Source: FEN-1297 sp964498065
GTDB taxonomy: Bacteria > Bacteroidota > Ignavibacteria > Ignavibacteriales > Ignavibacteriaceae
Direction: 5' to 3'
NCBI GenBank assembly: GCA_964498065.1
Contig: CAZCFZ010000071.1
Coordinates: 1 to 19,464 of the forward strand
Length of the DNA: 19,464 bases
The notes under the pieces were generated by a model. It did not search any database. It saw only the letters and a list, made by a program, of their open reading frames with translations, and was not told the DNA's origin. The position numbers and the translations under genes were made by a program. Shown piece by piece: positions 1 to 6,596 of the stretch. Every line of letters starts with the position of its first letter. Position 1 is the first letter of the stretch.

Positions 1-54
1 TTACTGACATTTCTATTGAGTTTTACATACTGACATTTTTAAAGAGTTAATACA
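1..54. mobile_element. Possible terminal repeats of an IS21-type element running off the left edge
   Basis: Two imperfect 26-base direct repeats lie side by side at 3-28 and 29-54. Both begin ACTGACATTT and both contain GAGTT followed by TACA two bases later, or shifted by one. Read on the minus strand the segment starts with TG, so the element would end in CA at 54 on the plus strand. Tandem repeats of 20-30 bases just inside TG...CA ends are typical of IS21-family elements, where they bind the transposase. No istA or istB coding sequence is visible, so the assignment rests on end architecture alone. The alternative is an operator for a gene outside the window. Confidence 0.3.
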
Positions 55-94
55 AAAAGATTTGAAAATACTTTTCGAAAATAGAAATAAATAA

Positions 95-118
95 GTTGGC
101 AGGCCTAAGCCTGCCAAG
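95..118 (-). terminator. Rho-independent terminator of the M16 peptidase gene
   Basis: A perfect 9-base-pair stem, TTGGCAGGC at 96-104 with GCCTGCCAA at 109-117 and a CTAA loop, lies 11 bases after the peptidase stop codon. Read in the direction of that gene, the hairpin is followed by a T-rich stretch (CTTATTTATTTC). Confidence 0.8.
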
Positions 119-128
119 TAAAGCTCAA

Positions 129-2858
129 TTAGTCGATAACTTCTCCATCACCGTTTATATGTTTTAGTTCATAACCTAATTCCTTAATATTATTTTCCTC
201 CTTAGCGGCGTCAGTAACTACAATCCAGATTAAGCTATCGGGATGTAGTACTTTTTCAGCCGCTCCTTGAATATCATCTAAGCTAAGACTCTTAACTTTA
301 CCGGAATACTTTTCAAAATAATCTTGAGGTAAATTAAACTTCACCATTTCCACCAAAGAGTTACCAACCGACCGATTTGTTTCCCATGAACCGGCTAAGC
401 GCTGTGTCTGGTTAAGCTTTATCTTTGTTAACTCGTCTAAGGTCGGGGGTTTTTCATTTAAAATACCTTTCACTTCATTATACATTTCCTGCATTGCCTC
501 TTTGGTTTTATCCATTTGAACCAATCCGTAAAATAAATACGGCCGTTGAGCAACAGTACCAAATACAAAACTGCCGGAACCGTACGACCAATGTTTATTT
601 TCTCTTAGGTTCATATTAATTCTGGATGTAAAAGTACCTCCCAGCATATTGTTCATTGATTCAACGGCTATTTCATCCTGATCTTTCGGCGGCACAACAT
701 TTCCGGCAAAAACAATTGATTGCTGTGAACCAGGCCGGTCTAATAAATAAATAATAGGTTTTGTCCTCTGTACAACAACACCAACATTTATTTTAGGGAT
801 TTCTCCCTTTTTCCAACCGGAAAATAATCTTTCCAATTTAGGTTTTAACTCATCCATAGAAATGTCGCCAACAACAATTAAAGTTGAGTTATTAGGTTTA
901 AACCATGTTTTGTGAAATTTTATCATATCGTCTTTTGTAAATTTCTCAACAGTTTCTTCATATCCCGATCCGCTGAGGGGAATACCGTAAGCATGATTTT
1001 TTCCGTAAAGATGAAGCGGGAAAACTCTCAATCCCATTTGAATAGGTGAAGCTTTTTCCCTTTTGATTTGAGCAATTCTTTCACTCTTCAATCTTGTAAG
1101 TTCATGTTCCGGAAAGGAGGGATTTAAAATAATATCAGAATAAAGGTCAAGTGATTTATCTATATTAGATTTTAAAGTAGATAAAGAAACATAAAGATGA
1201 TCCGGATCTGATCCCGTGCCCATTTGCGAACCAAGCATTTGCAACTCTTCATTTATTTGAAGTGAATTTCTTGTTTTTGTTCCTTCGTCCAGCATATTCA
1301 TTGTCATGCTTGCTGTTCCAGGTGCAGCTAACTGATCTGCAGCATATCCTGCATTAATCATTAAATTGAAATTGATTATAGGAATAGATGAACGCTTTGC
1401 CAAAATTATTTTTAATCCGTTTGACAACTCATCTTTTTGTATCGCAGGAAATTTAGCGTCAGGAGGAGTACCAGTCTCAGGTAATTTACTCCTATCTACA
1501 TTTGAAGTTATAGCCTTAAAATCCGGATACGGATGGATCTCAAGAATATATTCACCATCGGACAGCCAATCAACAGCCGCATACTTAAGATCATTTATCT
1601 TGGCATCCCTAAGAATTTTTAACTTTGTTTTATAAAAATCGGGACTTCCGCCGTATACTTCGCTTTGAGAAAGAATATCTGATTTTCCTCCAAATCCCCC
1701 TATACGTTCAATGCCTCTTATAAAGTTAGAGAAATATTGAGTTTTAACTCTTTTTAATTCATTTTCTGTTGGCCCTCCTTTTAGAAATTTAGAAAGTTCT
1801 TCATTAATTGCTGTTTCAACTTTTGCTAAATCTTCTCCAGGCTTTGCAGTGGCTTGAATTATAAATTGACTTCCAATTTCTTTACCGTCATAATATGCAT
1901 TAACGTCTGTCGCTATTTGATCATCGTATACAAGTCTTTTATATAATCTTGAATTTTTCCCGGAAGCTAAAACATCACTAACAAGATCGAGATAAGCAAG
2001 ATCTTTTGAACCCCATTCGGGAACATTCCAAACTTTATATATTCTTGCTTGCGGTACTCTATCTTCAGCTATTTGTCTTCTTGTACCAGTCATTTTTGCA
2101 ATCCACGACTGATGTTTTGCGATTGGCGGCCCCGGAGCAATATTTCCAAAATATTTTTCCACTTTTTCTTTCGCTTCTGCCGGGTTAATATCTCCGGCAA
2201 TTACCAAAACTGCATTGTTAGGGCCATAATAAGTTTTAAACCAATCTTTAACATCATTTAATGAAGCTGCATTCAGGTCGTCCATTGATCCGACAACTGT
2301 CCAGGAATACGGATGTTCTTTTGGATAAGTCCCTTTTGTAATTAGTTCTTCACTTAAAGTATAAGGTTCATTTTCAGAAAGTCTTTTTTCATTCTGAACA
2401 ACCCCTCTTTGTTCATCTAACTTTCCCTGATCAATTGCACCCAATAACTGTCCCATTCTATCAGATTCCATCCATAAGGCTACATCGAATGCTGAGGTTG
2501 GTACGTTTTGAAAATAATTGGTCCGGTCATTATTCGTTGTACCGTTAAGATCAGTAGCACCGATTCTTTCCATAGCTTTAAAGTAGTCATCATTATAGTT
2601 TTCACTTCCGTTAAACATTAAATGCTCAAATAAGTGAGCAAAACCGGTTTTACCGCTTTTTTCATTCTTAGAACCAACATGGTACCATATATTAACAGCA
2701 ACAATTGGAGCTTTGTGATCTTCGTGAATAATTAAGGTTAAACCATTCTTCAGCACATATTTTTGGTAAGGTATGTCAATATTATCAATGTCCTGAGATA
2801 ATAAATTTGTCGAGGAGAGAATTAGTGCTATCATGATGAAAATAGCTCTTATTTTCAT
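129..2858 (-). CDS. Secreted M16 family zinc metallopeptidase (pitrilysin-like, fused two-half form)
   Basis: Predicted exported zinc endopeptidase of the insulinase/pitrilysin family. A signal peptide covers about residues 1-21. The inverted zinc motif HLFEH lies at residues 75-79, with the third ligand Glu in VVQNEKR near residue 157, the usual spacing. At 909 aa it is the single-chain form: an active N-terminal M16 half (about 35-450) and a second half (about 465-900) that lacks HxxEH at the matching place (GTASMTMNML) but keeps the HWSYG segment common in the inactive partner half. I prefer the ATG at 2858 to the one at 2870, because GGAG at 2865-2868 overlaps the upstream codons and is 6 bases from the 2858 ATG. 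The gene stands alone, with a terminator after the stop. Substrates cannot be read from the sequence. Confidence 0.93.
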   Translation of the reverse strand: MKIRAIFIMIALILSSTNLLSQDIDNIDIPYQKYVLKNGLTLIIHEDHKAPIVAVNIWYHVGSKNEKSGKTGFAHLFEHLMFNGSENYNDDYFKAMERIGATDLNGTTNNDRTNYFQNVPTSAFDVALWMESDRMGQLLGAIDQGKLDEQRGVVQNEKRLSENEPYTLSEELITKGTYPKEHPYSWTVVGSMDDLNAASLNDVKDWFKTYYGPNNAVLVIAGDINPAEAKEKVEKYFGNIAPGPPIAKHQSWIAKMTGTRRQIAEDRVPQARIYKVWNVPEWGSKDLAYLDLVSDVLASGKNSRLYKRLVYDDQIATDVNAYYDGKEIGSQFIIQATAKPGEDLAKVETAINEELSKFLKGGPTENELKRVKTQYFSNFIRGIERIGGFGGKSDILSQSEVYGGSPDFYKTKLKILRDAKINDLKYAAVDWLSDGEYILEIHPYPDFKAITSNVDRSKLPETGTPPDAKFPAIQKDELSNGLKIILAKRSSIPIINFNLMINAGYAADQLAAPGTASMTMNMLDEGTKTRNSLQINEELQMLGSQMGTGSDPDHLYVSLSTLKSNIDKSLDLYSDIILNPSFPEHELTRLKSERIAQIKREKASPIQMGLRVFPLHLYGKNHAYGIPLSGSGYEETVEKFTKDDMIKFHKTWFKPNNSTLIVVGDISMDELKPKLERLFSGWKKGEIPKINVGVVVQRTKPIIYLLDRPGSQQSIVFAGNVVPPKDQDEIAVESMNNMLGGTFTSRINMNLRENKHWSYGSGSFVFGTVAQRPYLFYGLVQMDKTKEAMQEMYNEVKGILNEKPPTLDELTKIKLNQTQRLAGSWETNRSVGNSLVEMVKFNLPQDYFEKYSGKVKSLSLDDIQGAAEKVLHPDSLIWIVVTDAAKEENNIKELGYELKHINGDGEVID

Positions 2859-3050
2859 ATGCATCTCCATTTTTATTTAAATAATTAATAAGTTTCGGCA
2901 GGATTACTTTTCAATTTGATTATTATTATTGGTAATGTCAAGTGAATACTGAACGGTTTAAAAACTTCACCTTGAAAAATTTTTGCTGTATAAATTCTGT
3001 CTCAATTGGAAATAATTTTTATTCCTTTGCAAACAACAAGTATTTTAAAA

Positions 3051-3920
3051 CTACTTTTTTATTCCACATAAGAATTTATAAATGGAAGAGAAATCTTTTT
3101 CACTAAAGCCATATCTATTTGCGAGAGCATATAATTCTTTTGTTTGATTTGTCATTGGCAGTGCTACGCTATTTTCATAAGCTGTTAAAGCCGCCAATTG
3201 GAAATCTTTATACATCCATTGCAGGGGAAACTCGGGATCAAAATTATTTTTGGTTATCTTTTCTCTTTTCCCTGCCAGAAAAGGAGCAGTTACCGGTCCC
3301 CCGATTAAGATATTAAATAAATCATCTTTTGAAAAGCCCAGCGATTCGCCTAAAACCAATCCCTCGGAAAAAGCAATCATTGCCTGCCCGAGTATAAGAT
3401 TTATAACCATCTTCATGGAAGTACCTTTTCCATTCTCTCCCAAATGCAATATTTTTTTACCCATTAATTCCAAAAGCGGTCGGATTATCTCAACGTCTTT
3501 TTTATCCCCTCCGACAAAAAATGTAAGTTCTCCCTTTTCGGCGGGAGCAATAGTTCCGGCAACCGGTGCATCTATAAAACGCAAATTTAATTTTTTTACT
3601 TTAGCCGCAGTTGATTTTGTAAATGAAGGATTGACTGTACTGCAATCAATCCATATTGAATTTTGCTTTAAATTATTTAAAAAACCGAATTCACCGAAAG
3701 CAACATTTTGTATTGCCGGCGGATCGGAAAGCATTGTAAAAATTATATCTACTTGCTTTCCAACCTCTGAAGGTGAATCAGAAAATACGGCGCCTTTTTT
3801 TATTAAAGGCTGCGCTTTATTCTTTGTACGATTATAGACTACCAGCTCATCCCCGTTCTCAATTAAATTATTAGCCATGCGTATACCCATTAATCCAAGT
3901 CCTATAAAACCTATTTTCAT
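3051..3920 (-). CDS. NAD(P)-dependent beta-hydroxyacid dehydrogenase (3-hydroxyisobutyrate dehydrogenase / GLYR family)
   Basis: A cytoplasmic oxidoreductase of 289 aa, the normal length for the family. The Rossmann fold is at the N-terminus, with GLGLMG at residues 7-12. NRT at 30-32 follows the second strand, and Arg31 there favours NADP(H), as in glyoxylate/succinic semialdehyde reductases. DCSTV is at 92-96. The catalytic Lys170 sits in GTSMKMVIN with Asn174, and YKDF is at 237-240. The substrate-binding motif usually written DAPVSGG reads DAPVAGT at 117-123, so the conserved Ser is Ala121. Members reduce glyoxylate or succinic semialdehyde or oxidise 3-hydroxyisobutyrate; the exact substrate is not decided here. 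GGAG stands 7 bases before the ATG. The gene is alone in its unit, with no partner that would suggest valine breakdown. Confidence 0.88.
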   Translation of the reverse strand: MKIGFIGLGLMGIRMANNLIENGDELVVYNRTKNKAQPLIKKGAVFSDSPSEVGKQVDIIFTMLSDPPAIQNVAFGEFGFLNNLKQNSIWIDCSTVNPSFTKSTAAKVKKLNLRFIDAPVAGTIAPAEKGELTFFVGGDKKDVEIIRPLLELMGKKILHLGENGKGTSMKMVINLILGQAMIAFSEGLVLGESLGFSKDDLFNILIGGPVTAPFLAGKREKITKNNFDPEFPLQWMYKDFQLAALTAYENSVALPMTNQTKELYALANRYGFSEKDFSSIYKFLCGIKK

Positions 3921-4109
3921 ATTTATACTCCTAATTTATTTTGGAACTGTATTTCACTAAAAATTTTAGTTCTGTTATTATATATTAGGAATAATAAAAG
4001 TTTAATTTCATATTACAAAATTAGGTAAAAGCTGTTGTGATTTTTTGCAATTTAGGAAATGACTATTACCATTGTGCAACAGCATAATGGAAGCAGCTTC
4101 CAATTAAAA

Positions 4110-4138
4110 CTTGTTTCTTATAATGAAACAAGATTTTT
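4110..4138 (+). terminator. Terminator-like hairpin
   Basis: CTTGTTTC (4110-4117) pairs perfectly with GAAACAAG (4125-4132) across a 7-base loop and is followed on the plus strand by ATTTTTATT. Read on the minus strand it is followed by TTTTAATT, so it could act either way. No gene is seen that it clearly ends. It may close a short transcript from the non-coding region, or stop minus-strand read-through from the rpiB side. Confidence 0.4.
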
Positions 4139-4265
4139 ATTGTGATTTATTTTGTTACATCCACTAATTAGAAAGCTGGCGAAAGTATTCATTATTTTTG
4201 GCATAAAATTTTATATATATAAAGTGAGTGATTGCCCACTTAATGTGGGTTTAAAAATATTTTCT

Positions 4266-4336
4266 ACATATCAAGATGTTATGCTTATTTAGTCCTTAAT
4301 TGTTATTAAGGAAAAACTTCCAATAAGTTGATATGT
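4266..4336 (+). ncRNA. Predicted structured leader RNA (three stacked stems) before two small membrane proteins
   Basis: The segment folds as three perfect stems. Outer: ACATATCAA (4266-4274) with TTGATATGT (4328-4336). Middle: CTTATT (4284-4289) with AATAAG (4322-4327), whose 3' strand abuts the outer stem. Inner: TCCTTAAT (4293-4300) with ATTAAGGA (4305-4312), closed by a TGTT loop. A 9-base bulge (GATGTTATG) and an asymmetric internal loop (TAG opposite AAAACTTCC) lie between stems. In all 23 base pairs form in 71 bases, 32 bases before the start codon of the small gene at 4369. The form suits a cis-regulatory RNA. I do not recognise it as a known riboswitch class. Confidence 0.45.
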
Positions 4337-4368
4337 TTTATTTAATTAATAATTCATTGGAGGGTAAA

Positions 4369-4458
4369 ATGGAAGTTTCAGCTTCGACTTTAGTGATGCT
4401 ATTTTCTATTGTCGTTTTTATTTTATTTTTATTTGATTTTATCTGGAGCAACAAATGA
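4369..4458 (+). CDS. 29-aa single-helix membrane protein, first of an overlapping pair
   Basis: The peptide starts MEVSASTLVML and ends DFIWSNK: a short polar N-terminus, one hydrophobic helix (about residues 8-25) and a polar/basic tail. GGAGGG at 4359-4364 is 4 bases before the ATG, one of the best ribosome sites in the window, and supports real translation. Its stop overlaps the next start as ATGA (4455-4458), a sign of translational coupling. Size and the pattern TSAxxVM-hydrophobic resemble MetS-type small subunits of NSS-family amino acid importers, and small subunits such as KdpF or CydX also fit the size. No transporter gene is adjacent, so the partner is unknown. Confidence 0.6.
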   Translation: MEVSASTLVMLFSIVVFILFLFDFIWSNK

Positions 4459-4553
4459 TAATATTGTCATATACTTTAACAATAATATTTTCTATTGTTA
4501 TTACATTTACATTTCTTGCCGGTGGATTGATTTTATCAAAAGATGTAAAGTAA
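4455..4553 (+). CDS. 32-aa single-helix membrane protein, second of the overlapping pair
   Basis: The start codon shares bases with the stop of the preceding 29-aa gene (ATGA), so it is probably translated by coupling; no separate ribosome site is seen. The peptide begins MIILSYTLTII, has one hydrophobic helix through about residue 27 and ends with the charged tail SKDVK. TLTIIFSIVI in this protein matches TLVMLFSIVV in the first, so the two may be diverged duplicates. The LAGGLILS segment recalls the WGGL motif of MetS-like small importer subunits, but at 32 residues this is only suggestive. Function is unknown. Confidence 0.55.
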   Translation: MIILSYTLTIIFSIVITFTFLAGGLILSKDVK

Positions 4554-4633
4554 CTGTTAATGAAACAGGAAAATCTTGATAATTAATATTTCCCCGTGCT
4601 GATATTATTTGTCTTTTTCTTATCTAAAAAACT

Positions 4634-5080
4634 CTAGCCTTCTTCTATCCTTTTAACTTTTTCCAAACGTCTTTTAAATCGACCCTCATTAATAAATTTT
4701 GCATTTAAAAAAGCATCCGCTAATTCTTTTGCAATTTCAACCCCTATAATTCGAGCTCCAAGACAAAGGACATTCATATTATCGTGTTCTACCCCCTGAT
4801 GTGCGGAATATGTATCATGACAGACACTCGCTCTGACTCCTTTTGTTTTATTAGCAGCTATACAAGCGCCAACACCGCTTCCGCATATCACAATGCCTTT
4901 TTCTACTTCGCCTTTGGAAACGGCTTTTGCCAATTTATCCGCAAAGTCCGAATAATCATCTTCCTTATCAAATGCATGATTACCCAAATCCAAGACATCG
5001 TAATTTTTTTCCTCAAGCCATTTTACCAAAGAACTTTTTAATTCGAATCCGCCATGATCGGAGGCAATTGCAATTTTCAC
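4634..5080 (-). CDS. rpiB: Ribose-5-phosphate isomerase B
   Basis: Interconverts ribose 5-phosphate and ribulose 5-phosphate in the non-oxidative pentose phosphate pathway (LacA/RpiB family, cytoplasmic, usually a dimer). The 148 aa length is normal. The phosphate/sugar motif SDHGG is at residues 7-11. The catalytic cysteine Cys66 stands before the GSGVG anion loop (67-71), and His99 lies in EHDNMNVLCLG, the same positions as in the E. coli enzyme. IAANK at 74-78 is also typical. The start is GTG, chosen because GGAAAGGA stands about 7 bases upstream and MKIAIASDHGG is the standard beginning. Divergent from the MarR gene across a 263-base gap. Confidence 0.95.
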   Translation of the reverse strand: MKIAIASDHGGFELKSSLVKWLEEKNYDVLDLGNHAFDKEDDYSDFADKLAKAVSKGEVEKGIVICGSGVGACIAANKTKGVRASVCHDTYSAHQGVEHDNMNVLCLGARIIGVEIAKELADAFLNAKFINEGRFKRRLEKVKRIEEG

Positions 5081-5256
5081 TTGCTTATCCTTTCCAGTAA
5101 TACTTTTTACATTTAAGTTTGTTTTTGATTTAAAACTTTTTACTATTGTGAAAACTTTTTCTTTATTAAAACAAATATAATTTAAAACTTAAAATTATTT
5201 ATATAAATTACCGCTAAAATTACTATTTTATAATTTAATTGGAGAGACCTGATTTT

Positions 5257-5266
5257 ACCGGCCGGT
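5257..5266. promoter_or_regulatory. GC-rich palindrome in the rpiB-marR divergent region
   Basis: ACCGGCCGGT is a perfect 10-base palindrome in otherwise very AT-rich DNA, 77 bases before the MarR start and 176 bases before rpiB. It is too tight to form an RNA hairpin, so a protein-binding site is more likely. MarR proteins bind palindromes and often repress themselves, which makes this a candidate operator. It is a guess from position and symmetry alone. Confidence 0.3.
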
Positions 5267-5343
5267 TTTATGCGAAAATTGGTTAAGATCAATAAAAATG
5301 ATTTAACAATTTCATTTAAACTATCTTTTACAAATATTAAACT

Positions 5344-5838
5344 ATGGGAACACATTATAAAGGAACAAAAACAGAGATTTCGGCTTTAAATACTTTTATA
5401 AAACTGATTAGAGCCTCAAATTCAGCGACAACCAGAGTTAATACTGTTCTGTTAAAAAGTAAATTAACGGAAAGTCAATTGAATATTCTTGACGCTTTGT
5501 ATCATTTAGGCCCATTATGTCAAAAAGACTTAGGGAAAAAATTATTGAAGAGCGGAGGCAATATAACTTTAGTTATCGATAACCTTGAGAAACAGAATCT
5601 TGTAAAGCGTGAAAGGGGAAAAGATGATAGAAGACTTTTTAATGTTTCAATTACTAAGAATGGCCGAGATTTTTTTGAGAAAATTTTTCCCGAATATCTA
5701 AACTCAATAATAAGTGAAGTAAATGTTCTTTCAGAAGCGGAGCAAAAAGAATTACAGCGTTTATGCAAAAAAATCGGCTTGGGAAATCAAGATATTAAAA
5801 AACAGATAAAATATTTCGATAAGAATAAAATTACTTAG
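5344..5838 (+). CDS. MarR-family transcriptional regulator (MhqR/HosA-like)
   Basis: A dimeric winged-helix repressor of 164 aa. The N-terminal dimerisation helices are followed by LTESQLNILDALYHLGP (41-57), a recognition-helix segment LLKSGGNITLVIDNLEK (67-83), and the wing with the family hallmark DDRR (94-97). The SGGNITLVIDNLE stretch resembles the MhqR subgroup, which responds to quinones or other electrophiles; the ligand here is unknown. An in-frame TAA lies two codons before the ATG, so the start cannot move upstream. No Shine-Dalgarno sequence is visible, so translation may rely on the AT-rich leader. The stop overlaps that of the convergent sirtuin gene. Likely targets are itself or rpiB across the divergent region, by position only. 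Confidence 0.88.
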   Translation: MGTHYKGTKTEISALNTFIKLIRASNSATTRVNTVLLKSKLTESQLNILDALYHLGPLCQKDLGKKLLKSGGNITLVIDNLEKQNLVKRERGKDDRRLFNVSITKNGRDFFEKIFPEYLNSIISEVNVLSEAEQKELQRLCKKIGLGNQDIKKQIKYFDKNKIT

Positions 5839-6581
5839 CTTAATTTATTTTTTACCTCATTTAATAAATCAGGTAAGATATCCCCTGCCTTACCTAACAA
5901 AGAATCATTCACAATTCCGCTGGCTTCGGTTGGTTCTAAGTTTATTTCAACCATGTAAGCTCCATTCTCTTTAGCAGTGTAAATTAATGAAGCCGCCGGA
6001 TAAACAACTGCAGAAGTACCGACAATAAAAAACACATCACTATCTTGCGCCGCTTTTTCGGAAGCAATAAATTGTTCCTGCGGTAAATACTCACCAAACC
6101 AAACAACGTCCGGACGAATTAATCCACCGCATTCACATCGCGGGGCCGAATCCTTTAATTCAATTTCTCCATTATAAAACTTATTACACTTAATGCAATA
6201 ATTTCTTTCAATATTTCCATGAAGTTCGTAAACATTAGTACTTCCCGCCCGCTTATGCAGATTATCAATATTTTGTGTTACCACAATAACATCAGGTAAA
6301 ATTTTTTCGAATTCTGCAATAGTCAAATGACCTTTATTAGGTTCAGATTCATGAATAACTTTTTTCCTGTGATTGTACCATTCCCACACTAAGTCGGGAT
6401 TTTTTAAAAATGAATTGAAGTTTGCTAATTCATCCGGTTTTAATTTATTCCATATTCCATCTTTCCCTCTAAAAATAGGAATACCGCTTTCTGCCGAGAT
6501 ACCCGCCCCTGTAAAGAATACGACTGATCTTGCAGAAATTATTTTATCTACGGTGTTTTTAGAAATATAGTTTCTGCTCAT
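5835..6581 (-). CDS. cobB: NAD-dependent protein deacylase, class III sirtuin (CobB/SIRT5-like)
   Basis: Removes acyl groups from protein lysines using NAD+. GAGISAESGIP begins at residue 25 (NAD-binding), QNID is at 103-106, the catalytic base is His121 in ELHG, and the zinc site is Cys129, Cys132, Cys149 and Cys151, of which the second pair is only CxC. The class III signature YxxR is present as YNHR at 69-72; in SIRT5 and E. coli CobB these residues bind the carboxylate of succinyl- or malonyl-lysine, so desuccinylation/demalonylation is expected beside deacetylation. At 248 aa it has the usual bacterial length with no extra domains. It is the last gene of the six-gene minus-strand run, 15 bases after the TPR gene, and its stop shares bases with the MarR stop. 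Confidence 0.94.
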   Translation of the reverse strand: MSRNYISKNTVDKIISARSVVFFTGAGISAESGIPIFRGKDGIWNKLKPDELANFNSFLKNPDLVWEWYNHRKKVIHESEPNKGHLTIAEFEKILPDVIVVTQNIDNLHKRAGSTNVYELHGNIERNYCIKCNKFYNGEIELKDSAPRCECGGLIRPDVVWFGEYLPQEQFIASEKAAQDSDVFFIVGTSAVVYPAASLIYTAKENGAYMVEINLEPTEASGIVNDSLLGKAGDILPDLLNEVKNKLS

Positions 6582-6596
6582 ATATGAATTTCCAGA

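Larger units (their letters stand above)
3921..4368. other. 448-base non-coding region rich in inverted repeats
   Basis: No convincing protein frame is visible here. Perfect inverted repeats, left to right: ACTAAAA/TTTTAGT (3956-3970); GCTGTTG/CAACAGC (4031-4037 with 4077-4083); GGAAGC/GCTTCC around one base (4089-4101); CTTGTTTC/GAAACAAG (4110-4132); CCCAC/GTGGG (4235-4249); and the nested stems at 4266-4336. The leftmost lies in the promoter area of the minus-strand dehydrogenase gene and may be an operator. The others may belong to a non-coding RNA or to the leader of the two small membrane proteins that follow. Confidence 0.5.

Noticed and set aside
3250..3837. Long open frame (195 codons) on the plus strand opposite the dehydrogenase gene
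   Set aside because: It lies wholly antisense to a well-supported gene, has no family resemblance or ribosome site, and is a by-product of the codon pattern on the other strand.
4031..4101. Possible SRP (4.5S) RNA because of GGAAGCAGC
   Set aside because: The rest of the conserved SRP hairpin is absent; the bases instead form a short local palindrome GGAAGC/GCTTCC.
5270..5389. A 39-codon frame starting ATGCGAAAATTGG before and across the MarR start
   Set aside because: No ribosome site, overlaps the first part of marR in another frame, and the peptide has no recognisable feature.
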